Origin: Anomaloglossus baeobatrachus
Lineage: Eukaryota > Chordata > Amphibia > Anura > Aromobatidae
Assembly: GCF_048569485.1 (NCBI RefSeq)
Contig: NC_134357.1
Span: forward strand, 355,696,709 to 355,760,708
Direction: 5' to 3'
DNA: 64,000 nt
In this document: one piece after another, positions 25,201 through 36,626 of the stretch
Numbering within the stretch: the first letter of the stretch is position 1
Layout: every line of letters starts with the position of its first letter
The notes under the pieces: model-generated
Told to the model about the DNA's origin: nothing
Databases searched by the model: none
The model's input: the letters and a program-made list of their open reading frames with translations, nothing else
Program-made: the position numbers and the translations under genes

Positions 25201-28200
25201 TATAACGAAGCGTAGAAACGCTAGTGCTCTGGATCAATCGGCACGTGTGGATAAGCATCCTTGATGCCTAATGATGCTAGGAAATATCCTTGGGACCTTG
25301 AGGCGATGACATGGCGGAGGGATTCCATCCGGAACCGCCTGGTGTCCACGAGCTTGCTGAGCATTTTTAGATCCAGAACGGGACGGAACGGCCCGTTGTT
25401 ATAGGTACCGCAAAGAATTTGGGGTAAAAACCGTGACCTTGTTCCTGAAAAGGAACGGGGGTCATCACTCTTTCTGCCTATAGAGTGCACCCTGTTTGCA
25501 GAAGAGCAGCGGCCCGGCCGGGAAGCTAAATATCGCCAAGGCGGGAGAGCCTGCTACCGACCGAGGCCGCAAGTCATGAGGAAGCCGCCTTGGAAGCGGG
25601 TTTTCAGACTGTCGCTTTTTTGGGCGAGACTGAGCCCGCTAAGAATCTTAGCTCCTCTGATCCCTTTGAGTCCACATTGGACGAGGAAAAATGGGACCTG
25701 CCCGAGCCTCGAAAAGGCCGAAAACCCCGACTGCCTCTTGCTCTGTTGGGGTTTGTTGTGTCCGGGCTGAGGAAAGGATGAATCCTTACCCCTGGACTGT
25801 TTAATGGTTACATCCAACGCTCACCAAACAGTCGGTCAGCAGAAAAAGGCAACTGGTTAGGCAACCTTTTTTGGAAGCAGAATCTGCCTTCCATTCACTT
25901 AACGAGCAGACCAGGCTCTGCTTAAAAACACGGAGTAGCGGAGGCTACCGCCGCACGGTTCGCAGAGTCCAGGACAACCTGAATCGCGTAAGAAACAAAT
26001 GCAGACATTTGAGAGGTTAAGGATGCCACCTGCGGCACAGATGTACGTGTAACCGTGTCAATCTGTGTAAGACAAGCTGAAATAGCTTGGAGTGCCCCAA
26101 GGGAGAGAATGCCGGAGCCAACGGTGCGCCGACAGCCTCATAGATGGCTTTCGACCAGAGATCCATCTGTCTGTCAGTGGCATCTTTGAGTTTGCAGTTC
26201 CATCTCCCACTGCAACTATGGATCTAGCTACAAGCCTGGAGATTGGAGGATGCCGCTCGGGACATTGGGTCCAGTCCTTGACCAAGTCAGGGGACAGGGA
26301 TAACGTGTATCCTAAGCCGTTTGGAGAAGCGCATATCTGGATAAGCGTGGTGTTCCTGGACTGCCTCTCTGAAGGCAGAGTGGTCCAGAAAAATACGTGA
26401 AGCTGACTCCTCCACTGGAGGAGCTGTGAGAAATAACCCACATTCTATAGATGGACGCTATAAGATTATTTACTATGGCGTCACAATCAGGTGTATCCAG
26501 ATTGAGAGCGGTCTCAGGATCAGAATCCTGAGCCGCTACTTCCGCCTCATTACACAGCGAGTCCTTCTGTTAGGACCCTGATGAAACCGAGGCCGCTCAT
26601 AGCGAGCCCGCTTAGGCTGTCTGGGACTGACGTCCGTGCAGAGCCGTGACTCTGGGATGCGTGTGACATTCCCGGAGCTGTTAGTTATTCACACTGAGGG
26701 GGGCCATGGATCAATGATTCAACAGTGCCCATATTGTGAGAGACATGTCCGGACTGCTAGGCTTCTAGTATCATAGCCATAGTCTCAGAAAAACTGTCAG
26801 TAAATACTGCAGACACCGTCCTCATCCCCTGGCCATTAGTGCATACAATGGGAGTCTATGTAACCTGCCGGCCGTATAGCCGTACATGCTGTACCAGCTG
26901 TATAGAAAAACATGTGGTTCTGCACCTTTATTTTACACAGAGAATATGCTGATAACTCCTCCGCATAATCCAGGAGGGTATATACAACGTGCGACCAAAC
27001 AGTGCAATGTATATAGTACAAGCATATCTATAAGTGCACTCTGCACTAGTGGGGTTAGCACCACAGGTGCTGCTTAACGCCTGTTGCAGCGATTGTGTGA
27101 CTATCAGAATGCCAGGGTCTTCCACACTTGTCTCTGTATCGTACAGAAACTGACACTAATGGCTGCCGGCGTCCTTGTAGAGAAGGAAGCCGTGGGCGTG
27201 CCTGAGAAAGTGCGGGAATCCGGATTCACAGTGCACACAGTGAGAGGGGTGGAGTATGCAAAACATACTCCAGCTCTCAGCGCTGCTCTATGCAGCGTCA
27301 CGCCCCTACCCTGACTGTCAGGGCTGTGGGCGGTAACGAAGGGAGACTAGGCCCAGAAGCCGGGGACTCGAGTTAACAGCGCGGCCGCCGTAAAAGCGCG
27401 GGCCGCGCTGAAGTCCCCGGCGCACCACAAGTGCCAGCCGCGCCGCAGTCCCAGCGGCCGGCGCGACCGATTCATAGAAGTGGCCAGCGTCCCGCCCCTC
27501 TCCTGACTGGCAGGTCTGGGGGCGGGAACGAACGGAAGCAGGCCGCAAAAGCCGGGGACTCTAGTTATCAGCGCGGCCGCCGTAAAAGCGCGGGCCGCGC
27601 TGAAGTCCCCGGCGCACCACAAGTGCCAGCCGCGCCGCTGCCAGCGGCCGGCGCGACCGATTCCTGGAAGTGGCCAGCGTCCCGCCCCTCTCCTGACTGG
27701 CAGGTCTGGGGGCGGGAACGAACGGAAGCAGGCCGCAAAAGCCGGGGACTCTAGTTATCAGCGCGGCCGCCGTAAAAGCGCAGGCCGCGCTGAAGTCCCC
27801 GGCGCACTACAAGTGCCAGCCGCGCCGCAGTCCCAGCGGCCGGCGCGACCAATTCCCATAAGTGAGCCTGCTTCAGCGAAGCTGAATGAGGCCATGGCAC
27901 AGGCGCCGCAGTGCTGATGTCCCCCGGCGCACTACAACACCCAGCATGCTGCGGTGTGAGCGCCAAATGCACGGGGACACAGAGTACCTTGAGGAAGCAG
28001 GGCCATGTCCCTGATGTACTCCGCTCCATCCAGCATCTTCTCCAGGGGCTGTAGATGGAGCACGGTCTCAGTGCCTGGAGACCGGTAAATCCCACTTCAC
28101 CCAGAGCCCTGTAAAAAGGGATGGGGAAGGAATCAGCATGTGGGCTCCTGCCGCCGTACCCGCAATGGGTACCTCAACCTTACAAACACCTCCGACATAC

Positions 28201-28480
28201 AGTGGGGTGAGAAGGGAGCATGCTGGGGACACTATATGTGTCCTCTTTTCTTCCATCCGACATAGTCAGCAGCTGCTGCTGACTAAAAAGTGGAGCTATG
28301 CGTGGATGTGTTGCCTCCTTCGCACAAAGCACAAAACTGGTGAGCCAGTGATCCCACTGGGGGTGTATAGCCAGAAGGGGAGGGGCCTTACACTTTTAAG
28401 TGTAATACTTTGTGTGGCCTCCAGAGGCAATAGCTATACACCCAATTGTCTGGGTCTCCCAATGGAGCGACAAAGAAAAC
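22300..28480 (-). mobile_element. DIRS-type retroelement, decayed (PXMP4 intron 2)
   Basis: A block of about 6.1 kb has inverted terminal repeats of about 130 bp (22368-22495 against 28340-28470, for example CCTCTGGAGGCCACACAAAG and its inverse). An extra inverted pair sits at the left end (22318-22380 against 22640-22702), which fits the terminal and internal complementary regions of DIRS elements. Recognisable parts on the minus strand are a gag-like region (about 25550-25820), reverse transcriptase (25043-25490, with a YLDDLL box), RNase H (24256-24480, QSDSSTAVAYINHQG) and a tyrosine-recombinase C-terminus (22833-23147). It is a broken fossil with many breaks, in the same orientation as PXMP4, and of intermediate age judging by near-identical terminal repeats. 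Confidence 0.85.
27301..27860. repeat. GC-rich tandem repeat, unit about 190 bp, in the DIRS-type element
   Basis: Nearly three copies share AAGCCGGGGACTC, AACAGCGCGGCCGCCGTAAA and TGACTGGCAGGTCTGGGGGC-type blocks, with starts at about 27301, 27495 and 27681 (periods about 194 and 186). It is very CpG-rich and lies upstream of the coding region in the element's orientation. Confidence 0.75.
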
Positions 28481-28658
28481 AATGCATCTGGGTCTAACAC
28501 GTCATTATCCTACAAAGCAGATACCTGATGGAGTCACTCAAGAGATGACACTCAAACACTTCACTTTATCAGGTCCTTTTTCCCCAAAGAGGACAAAATG
28601 ACCCTTTAAACCCAATCCTGACATGTTCTATCTCCTTCATCTATAGAGAATATCTTAC

Positions 28659-28721
28659 CTTCCACTTTTAAACAGGAATGTCATCACCAGTGCGTGTGGG
28701 GCCCGGATCTTAGCGCCATAT
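28659..28721 (-). CDS. PXMP4: PXMP4, coding exon 2
   Basis: A 63-nt exon with acceptor CTTTTCTTTTAAG and donor AG|GTAAGA. With the split Val codon from exon 1 it reads YGAKIRAPHALVMTFLFKSG, matching human YGAKIRAPHALVMTFLFRNG. It ends on a split Ser codon completed in exon 3. The conserved IRAPHALVMTFLF segment starts the first predicted membrane region. Confidence 0.95.
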
Positions 28722-29044
28722 CTTAAAAGAAAAAGAAAAATTAATTAAAAATGTAATGAAGAAATCAACTTTTCATTGTATGTGGATCATATTCCTGCAG
28801 ATAGCGTAGAAAAACCTAAGATGAACCTACCGAACCCAAAATGACCAAACCTGGGCCTTCCTTGGTTCTCTAGGCTAGGCTAGGAGTATGGATGCCATAA
28901 TAAGGGGTCCCTTATCTGGATATCCCTCTGGGAAGGTGTATGGTCACCTACAGCTCCATATTTAGCTGCTCAGCAATATCATAGTGACAAAATACCAGAA
29001 GCTGGGAGATGGGCCAACCTCTCAATGAGGCTACCACTAATAAC
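28722..29044. other. Start of the minisatellite-bearing intron 1 of PXMP4, no feature
   Basis: Only the polypyrimidine tract of the exon 2 acceptor (28722-28740, minus strand) is recognised. Confidence 0.5.
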
Positions 29045-29296
29045 TAGGGATGAGTGAGCACTACCATGCTCGGTACTTGTTCAGAGCAGTTGGACGCTCG
29101 GATGGGCACGACTTGAGTACCTGGAGTATAATGAAACTCAGTGGGAGACTCAAGCATTTTTCCAGGAAATCTTATGGAAAAATGTTTGAGTTCCCCATTG
29201 ACTTCCATTACACTAGGGTGCTCGAATTGTGCCCATCCGAGCGTCCAACTGCTTTTAACAAGTACCAAGCACCATGGTAGTGCCCACTCATCACTA
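29045..29296. mobile_element. MITE, GATGAG family, copy 2 (PXMP4 intron 1)
   Basis: The ends AGGGATGAGTGAGCACTACC and GGTAGTGCCCACTCATCACT are inverted. The body shares CAGTTGGACGCTCGGATGGG and its inverse, and TTTTTCCAGGAA, with the copy at 15384. Confidence 0.7.
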
Positions 29297-30024
29297 ATAA
29301 AGAGGTCATTATGAAAAATGAGTCCACAAAACGACATGGTGGCTTTTATCCTATAACATCCCACTGAAGCATTAATGTTGGCCTGAACTGGCCGGTTTTG
29401 TGTAAGGGGGCTCCTTATTCCCCCCTTACGTCAGATGTCGTAGAAGACAAGTTTTGGCAGCTGTTTTTTGACAAGCCATTTGTTCCTTAGGAGATAAACT
29501 GCTGCCACATGTTTCCAGCAACACCTTACACCCTCTTCCTACTGAGGACACATGGCCGAGCATGACATGTATAACGTGGAAAGGTTGGGAGTACTCGGCC
29601 GACAGGTGTCTAATATAATCAGCCTAATGGTTCAGGTCATCTTGCCACCGCCAAAATAATGACATTGAGATGTGTGGATTGAAGGCCAATGCCAGTAAAG
29701 GGTTTTGTTCAGGATTAGAAGCAGAAACAGCTCCACTCCGGTCCGTTGGTCATGTCTGGTATTACAGCTCAGCCCCACCGACACGTATTAATCCTGGACA
29801 ACTCCTGCAATCACTGTAGATACAAAGCTTACACAACTCCCTAATACAGTTTGTTTCACGCCTCACATTTATAAAGTTCTTAACAACATTCCTTTTTACT
29901 TCCACCAGATGGAAGACTGCTCACGTCTGAGAGTTTGGTACATTGTATCACTTATCACATGATGTGCAGATATTTACCTGCAATGTTTGTTTTAGCTTCA
30001 GGAGTTTATCTCTGCCAGACTAAG
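29297..30024. other. PXMP4 intron 1 DNA, no gene seen
   Basis: Unique-looking non-coding sequence. No repeat ends or coding similarity recognised. Confidence 0.4.
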
Positions 30025-30760
30025 GGGTACTTCTCACATAGCGAGATTGCTGCTGAGTCACGGTTTTTGTGACGCAGCAGTGACCTCATTAGCGATCTCG
30101 CTGTGTGTGACACTGAGCAGCGATCTGGGCCCTGCTGTGAGATCACTGCTCGCTACACACTGTTCTGGTTCATTTTTTGGTTGCTGGGCTCCCGCAGGGC
30201 AGCATGCAGCGGTGTGTTTGACACCTTACCCAATGACCTCGTTCGCGACTCATGGAGGCATGCATCTTCATTGTTTTCCGCGCCCTCTCTGTTCTGATTG
30301 GTGATCGCTACTGTGTTCGGATTGGCCGCTTCCATCCTCTATTCTGGCTTGTAGATCGCAGTACATTTCAGAGGGCTGAATTCACTTGTCCCGGACCGCG
30401 TGTAGCAGCAGATCATAATACAGTCCATTCTGCATCGGGACTGTAGGATGGACAAGGATGGAAGCGCCATTAAGTTGCCTTCTCTAAAGGAAAGGCCACC
30501 CAGTCACAACGCAGTTACGACCACCAATCGGAGCAGAGGGGGCGCGGCAAAGGCAATGTAGATGCACGCCTATGTTACTAATCAAGATTTGAATCGTGCT
30601 ATGTGACAGGGTCCCAGTGACCGCCGTATTGTTGCTGCGTCGTTGGGAAGATCTGACTGTTTGACAGCTCACCAGCGACCCTGTAGCGACGTACCAGCGA
30701 TCCTGACCAGGTCGTATCGTGGTCTGAATCGCTGGTACGTCGTTTAGTGTGACGGTATCC
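30025..30760. mobile_element. Harbinger-like MITE, TSD TAA (PXMP4 intron 1)
   Basis: Exact TAA at 30022-30024 and 30761-30763. The ends GGGGTACTTCTCACATAGCG and the complement of GGATACCGTCACACTAAACG are inverted. Internal matched words (GATCGCTACTGTGTTCGGAT etc.) form a loose palindrome. Confidence 0.7.
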
Positions 30761-30779
30761 TAAGTCAGCTAGAGCGGCA

Positions 30780-31000
30780 CACCCCCTGTTGTGATTAGCA
30801 GCTCACTGTCTATAGACTTTGTATATAGAGCTTTCTGAGTTTTGCTACATTGCTAAATCTAAAAACTCTGATTGTGTAAGAATGGCTGCACTCAGTAATC
30901 CAAGTGATAAATCGCTGGAATCAGGGTCTCTTTGCCTAAATCATGCTGCTCTCAGATGAGGTAGTAAAAACCTGAGGACAGATTCCTTTTGAAGGGAATC
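30780..31000. mobile_element. Fragment related to the TTAA MITE at 17005
   Basis: Shares CTAAAAACTCTGATTGTGT, a TCAGGGTCTCTTTGCC-type block and AAAAACCTGAGGACAGATTC with the right half of the 17005-17398 element. The left half is missing or unrecognised. Confidence 0.5.
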
Positions 31001-31117
31001 TATACCGAAACTTATGGAAGAATTCTGATCGATTTTAAAATGTGTTGTTGCCTTTTAAGAAAGTTTTTCTACACCGTCCCATCCTTATCTTCATTGTGAC
31101 AGCGCTCACCACAATAA

Positions 31118-31963
31118 GGCTGCTTTCACACTACGTCTTTTTAACATGCGTCAGGAACGTTTTTTTGCTGCAAAAGCGGATCCTGCTTTTACAGCAAAAA
31201 ACGCATGCTAACGCATCTGTTATTTTGCAGGATCCTGCACTGGATGTTTAGGGGCGGGCATTGGAGTCATGTGATCGGGAGTGAGGGGAACTAAACGTGC
31301 CAGACTGGGAGCCGGCATCTGACAGCTGCAGACGCTCATAACCAAGGTAAACATCGGGCTTGGATACCCGATATTTATCTTGGTTACGAGTGTCTGCAGC
31401 TGCTAGGAGCAGGGCTGCCTGCACACGTAATCAACGTAAACATCGGGTAACTAAGAGAAGAGTGGCTACCCGATATTTACCTTGGTTACGAGTGTCCGCA
31501 GCTCTCAGGTGGGAGAGAGAGGGAGGAGAGGAAGGGGGAAAGACAGAGATAGGGAGGAGGAGAGAGAGACAGATCACACGAGACTGGTTCTGGGCATGCT
31601 CAGTACTTTCTGGGCATGCTCAGTACAAAAGCAGGATCCTGTTACAATGCAACTCAACGCATTCTGCTAGGCAGGATCCAGCGCTCATTGAAATGCATTG
31701 CAGCTCGCGGCGCAATGTGAAGGATCCTGTGAGATGCGTTATTTTGACAAAGGTAAAAAACGCTACAAGTAGCGTTTTTGAAACATGTTAAAATAACGCA
31801 AAAGTACGGATCCTGTGTCTAACGCACGCAAACGCATGCGAACGCAGGTGGACGCGAGTCCATTGCAAATGCATTGAAGTGAAAACGCATTTGCACTGGA
31901 TCCGTTTTTCCGCTAAAAAAACTTTATGGACGGATGTTAAATAAACGTAGTGTGAAACCAGCC
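31118..31963. mobile_element. Harbinger-like MITE, TSD TAA (PXMP4 intron 1)
   Basis: TAA at 31115-31117 and 31964-31966. The ends GGCTGCTTTCACACTACGTC and the complement of GGCTGGTTTCACACTACGTT match closely. The interior contains repeated GCAGGATCCTG-type words and a GGAGGAGAG-rich tract (31510-31570). Non-coding. Confidence 0.75.
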
Positions 31964-31966
31964 TAA

Positions 31967-32777
31967 TGAGCCGCTCTGTGGGCTTTAATGCCTGGAGCAA
32001 CTGTCTATACGAGGGGCACGACTTCACTACTGCTCTCGTCAGAGTTCTGCCTGACCTGCACCAGGTGAGCAACGTCCATCTACTCTCCCCTGTGTCTTAT
32101 CACCAGGACAACTACTATTTTGTGTCTTATTTAAGGAAAATCTATCACCAGGTCTAGCCTTGTATCGCTGAGAGTAGCAAAATATAGGGGCAGAGAATCT
32201 GATTCCAGCACTGTGTGATCTACTGGGCTTCTTGCTGTAGTTTTAGTGACCTGCTGCAGATCTGCTTGTCGTCTTGTTGAGGAGCTCTGACTAACCCCGT
32301 CCACACCATTGTTGATTGACAGCTTTCTGCGCACAGTGCATAAGCAGAAAGCTGCCAATCAGTGGTGAGGGGTGGGGGTAGTCAGATCTAATGAATCTGG
32401 AGGACTATATAGCAGGAGCTGATTGCCGAGGACTTACAGAGCTGCAGCAGATAAACTGTACTAACAACTGGTGACAGATGTATCCAGCCTGTAAAAAGAG
32501 ATGGCCGATCCTCAGAATAAGCCACCACTATCAGATCGGTGTTGGTCCGACTATCGCCCCCCCCCCCACTCCGATCAGGTGTTTAGGAGATTGGTGGCAC
32601 TTTCCTGCGCTGTATATTTTTATTGCTGCACTGTTCTATTAAAGTGAAGGAGGCAACACTGGAAAAGAAAAAACAAAACAAAATTTGGCCCAGTAAGGTG
32701 CGAACCAGGGTAAAGACGTCTAATGTATCATCTATGCCCAGCTTGGGAGATGTCTTGACGACTGGATTTAGTGGCCT
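31967..32777. other. PXMP4 intron 1 DNA with repeat fragments
   Basis: Contains a dispersed frog repeat fragment at about 32300-32420 (inverse partner near 58430-58500) and another at 32499-32580 (CACTATCAGATCGGTGTTGG). No gene seen. Confidence 0.4.
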
Positions 32778-34830
32778 GCTTCATCCCTACACAGGGGCGC
32801 CGAGGGGGCATGCTGGATTATCGCTTCATCCCTACACAGGGGTGCCGAGGGGGCATGCTGGATTATCGCTTCATCCCTACACAGGGGTGCCGAGGGGGCA
32901 TGCTGGATTATCGCTTCATCCCTACACAGGGGTGCCGAGGGGGCATGCTGGATTATCGCTTCATCCCTACACAGGGGTGCCGAGGGGGCATGCTGGATTA
33001 TCGCTTCATCCCTACACAGGGGTGCCGAGGGGGCATGCTGGATTATCGCTTCATCCCTACACAGGGGCGCCGAGGGGGCATGCTGGATTATCGCTTCATC
33101 CCTACACAGGGGTGCCGAGGGGGCATGCTGGATTATCGCTTCATCCCTACACAGGGGCGCCGAGGGGGCATGCTGGATTATCGCTTCATCCCTACACAGG
33201 GGTGCCGAGGGGGCATGCTGGATTATCGCTTCATCCCTACACAGGGGTGCCGAGGGGGCATGCTGGATTATCGCTTCATCCCTACACAGGGGTGTCGAGG
33301 GGGCATGCTGGATTATCGCTTCATCCCTACACAGGGGTGCCGAGGGGGCATGCTGGACCATTACTTCATCCCTACACAGGGGTGCAGAGGGGGCATGCTG
33401 GCCCATCGCTTCATCCCTAATCCCTACACAGGGGTGCCGAGGGAGCATGCTGGACCATTACTTCATCCCTACATAGGGGCGCCGAGGGGGCATGCTGGAT
33501 TATCGCTTCATCCCTACACAGGGGCACCGAGGGGGCATGCTGGATTATTGCTTCATCCCTACACAGGGGTGCCGAGGGGCATGCTGGATTATTGCTTCAT
33601 TCCTACACAGGGGTGCCGAGGGGGCATGCTGGCCCATCGCTTCATCCCTACACAGGGGTGCCGAGGGAGCATGCTGGCCCATCGCTTCATCCCTACACAG
33701 GGGTGCCGAGGGAGCATGCTGGACCATTACTTCATCCCTACACAGGGGCACCGAGGGAGCATGCTGGCCCATCGCTTCATCCCTAATCCCTACATAGGGG
33801 TGCCAAGGGAGCATGCTGGACCATTACTTCATCCCTACACAGGGGTGCCGAGGAGGCATGCTGGCCCATCGCTTCATCCCTACACAGGGGCGCCGAGGGG
33901 ACATGCTGGCCCATCGCTCCATCCCTAATCCCTACACAGGGGCACCGAGGGGACATGCTGGACCATCGCTTCATCCCTAATCCCTACACAGGGGTGCCGA
34001 GCTTCATCCCTAATCCCTACACAGGGGTGCCGAGGGGGCATGCTGGACCATTGCTTCATCCCTAATCCCTACACAGGGGTGCCGAGCTTCATCCCTAATC
34101 CCTACACAGGGGTGCCGAGGGGGCATGCTGGACCATTGCTTCATCCCTAATCCCTACACAGGGGTGCCGAGCTTCATCCCTAATCCCTACACAGGGGTGC
34201 CGAGGGGGCATGCTGGACCATTGCTTCATCCCTAATCCCTACACAGGGGTGCCGAGCTTCATCCCTAATCCCTACACAGGGGTGCCGAGGGGGCATGCTG
34301 GACCATTGCTTCATCCCTAATCCCTACATAGGGGTGCCAAGGGAGCATGCTGGACCATTACTTCATCCCTACACAGGGGTGCCGAGGGGGCATGCTGGCC
34401 CAACGCTTCATCCCTACACAGGGGCGCCGAGGGGACATGCTGGCCCATCGCTCCATCCCTAATCCCTACACAGGGGCACCGAGGGGACATGCTGGACCAT
34501 CGCTTCATCCCTAATCCCTACACAGGGGTGCCGAGCTTCATCCCTAATCCCTACACAGGGGTGCCGAGGGGGCATGCTGGACCATTGCTTCATCCCTAAT
34601 CCCTACACAGGGGTGCCGAGCTTCATCCCTAATCCCTACACAGGGGTGCCGAGGGGGCATGCTGGACCATTGCTTCATCCCTAATCCCTACACAGGGGTG
34701 CCAAGGGGGCATGCTGGACCATTGCTTCATCCCTAATCCCTACACAGGGGTGCCGAGGGGGCATGCTGGACCATTGCTTCATCCCTAATCCCTACACAGG
34801 GGTGCCAAGGGGGCATGCTGGGCTATCACT
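32778..34830. repeat. 2-kb minisatellite, 45-bp unit passing into a longer composite unit (PXMP4 intron 1)
   Basis: The array starts with about thirteen highly similar 45-bp units built of CATCCCTACACAGGGGTGCC, GAGGGGGCATGCTGG and ATTATCGCTT. From about 33415 a CATCCCTAATCCCTACACAG variant appears. From about 33980 units alternate between a short form of about 33 bp (ending CCGAG) and a 52-bp form, giving an 85-bp higher-order unit. Because 45 is divisible by 3, several frames are open by chance. No spacers of unique sequence, so not a CRISPR. Confidence 0.95.
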
Positions 34831-35048
34831 TCTTCCAAAAGGGTCACAGGACCCTGCTCAGGATGAAGGGTCACTTCTAGGAAAGCGCCTTTAAGGCAGC
34901 ATCACTCGTTTATCGCCACATCCCTATATGGATGTCTATGATTGATCACATTATCCATTATGACAACAATGTAAAGTCCATCCCTGACAACAGGGGCATC
35001 TCCTGTGCTGCCTCCCTGTCCTCCTGCACCAGCCATGTCTGCACTCAC

Positions 35049-35161
35049 ACTGCTCCATTGCGGAACCCCTTGATCACGGCCAGAGCAGCTCGATATCTCC
35101 TCCTCTTGAGAAGCTCATTCAGAGCCCGGAGCAGAGACCTCGGTAACACGGCTCCTGCCAT
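35049..35161 (-). CDS. PXMP4: PXMP4, coding exon 1 with start codon
   Basis: ATG at 35161-35159 opens MAGAVLPRSLLRALNELLKR, then RRYRAALAVIKGFRNGAV. Human has LLRKRRYHAALAVLKGFRNG at the same place. The donor GTGAGT follows the split Val codon (35048-35043). This start gives a 212-residue protein, equal to the human length, and there is no alternative upstream ATG in frame close by. The N-terminus is basic and hydrophobic, as in the family. The gene runs leftward over 20 kb; its 11-kb second intron carries the DIRS-type element. Confidence 0.95.
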
Positions 35162-35595
35162 TATGACAGCTTGCAACGCTCGACTTCCGGGTTCAAAGAC
35201 CACTTGCGTTCCAATGTGCAACCATCAAATGTGTCCGTGCAGGCCAAAGTCCCCTTGTACTTAGTTCCGCTTACCGGCTATTTGCACTCGGTTTATTCTG
35301 AATTGTAATTTTATTATTCTATTTTATTACATTGTGGATTGAATAGTCTCTCCGAACCCCTCATGGTGATACACTATGTATATACTGTGTGGGTATCTAC
35401 ACTGCGTACATCACTTACGTTTTGTAACTAGAGAATGTTTGCCGTCACATAAGTATGCAAACTGTATTTCATTTGTAAAGTTTCTCATACGAGCGGAGCT
35501 GACTGGTGATCTGCCGCCCTCTGCTGGCCATGCCAGGTGTGGCGCCTAGACGCATTTCCCATAATGCTGCTCTTAGGACATCTGCAGCCTGCAAG
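35162..35595. promoter_or_regulatory. Divergent PXMP4/ZNF341 promoter
   Basis: The 434 bp between the two start codons carry an ETS-type ACTTCCGG (35183-35190) near PXMP4. There is a CTCF-like core GCCGCCCTCTGCTGGCCATG (35513-35532) and a ZNF143-like TTCCCATAATGC (35556-35567). A YY1-like AAGATGGCGC (35593-35602) overlaps the ZNF341 start codon. No TATA box was seen at a fitting distance. No MITE sits in the interval. Head-to-head layout plus these motifs points to a shared housekeeping-type promoter. The motifs are by eye. Confidence 0.7.
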
Positions 35596-35626
35596 ATGGC
35601 GCAAGCAATATTTGAGGCATTTGAAG
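35596..35626 (+). CDS. ZNF341: ZNF341, coding exon 1 with start codon
   Basis: ZNF341 is a nuclear C2H2 zinc-finger transcription factor that activates STAT3 and STAT1 transcription in human. The exon reads MAQAIFEAFEG (human MAQTIFEALEG) and stops at a GTAAAA donor in phase 1. The next exon starts GC-ATG, giving the EGMDNQTV junction. The start codon lies in a YY1-like context. The protein continues through seven more exons here; most of its zinc fingers lie right of the window. Confidence 0.93.
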
Positions 35627-36032
35627 GTAAAAAACAGCAAAATGGCTGATATTTTTCTTGTGCATGTGCAATCCATGGCGGGATAATTTAGGGTCTTTTT
35701 GTATCGGGGGGAGGTGGTGGCTGGGAAGAGCCCAGGGGTTACGTGCAGCAGAGGGGGGCAGGCTTCCGGGAAAAGCTGTAGTATCAGGAGGAGGGTGGGG
35801 ACTGGAACAGCTGTGGAGGACAATGGTCCTGGCCCCTGCAGCCATCACTGACCTGTGCCCCCAGCCTCTGTGCCCCCAGCCTGCAGCTGCTGCCGGTACA
35901 GGGACCCCATTATATACTTAGCATGAATCAGAAAACCATTTTCATCTGTGCAGATAGTATGATCTGCCCGGTATATGCCACTATATATAGTCTCAGGATA
36001 ACATGGCAGCGATCCGGCTCCTTTGGCCATTA
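35627..36032. other. Start of ZNF341 intron 1, no feature
   Basis: Contains a G-rich stretch on the + strand (35705-35815, GGGGGGAGGTGG, GGAGGAGGGTGGGG) just downstream of exon 1. No gene seen. Confidence 0.4.
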
Positions 36033-36182
36033 TTATTATTATTTATTATTATAGCGCCATTTATTCCATGGCTTTTTACAAGTGAAAGAGGGTATACATA
36101 CAACAATCATTAACAGTACAAAACAGACTGGTATAGGAGGAGAGAGGACCCTGCCCGCGAGGGCTCACAGTCTACAGGGAAT
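36033..36182 (-). mobile_element. L2-type non-LTR 3' tail
   Basis: On the minus strand: AGACTGTGAGCCCTCGCGGG, AGGGTCCTCTCTCC, then AATGGCGCTATAATAAT and a (TAATAA)n end. This is the classic amphibian L2-like 3' tail. Only the tail is present, so it is a 5'-truncated insertion or SINE tail. A second copy is at 43542. Confidence 0.6.
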
Positions 36183-36626
36183 GGGTGATTCATGTTATAT
36201 GAAGTGATGGCGGTCTCTGACACATCTATGTGAGCCATCACAAGCACATATGAAGATATAGGTTGTTTCAGTAAACACTTAAAGCTTTTCTTAGAGCTCG
36301 GTCTTTCAACTGAAAATTAATGAAGAAATTGCCAATAGCAAGTTGCCATTTTTGGGGGTCTCTACGCTGTGTCAATACCGCCCAGGCATTGCTACCAGTG
36401 TCAGTCTAATGTACATTAAAAATACCTCTGAATGGCCAAGCTGATCCACATATAAACCTGCAGTGACCTTGTACAACGTTATTGTAGTAGCTGCAGGAGT
36501 GGCTAGATGGCCATACCTCCCATGAAAAAGGCAGTGATGGTTTATTACCGGCTCTGCCTTCTTGATCGCTGCATACACTATAGGAAGCAGCGGCAGGGCT
36601 TCCTCCTGTCCCAGCGATCATGTGGT

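Noticed and set aside
32771-33928. Long open frames (up to 385 codons) over the 45-bp repeat array
   Set aside because: The unit length is a multiple of three, so several frames on both strands stay open together. No start context, splice sites or protein similarity; it lies in a PXMP4 intron.
32778-34830. CRISPR-like look of a regularly repeated array
   Set aside because: Units are contiguous with no unique spacers, and the locus is vertebrate.
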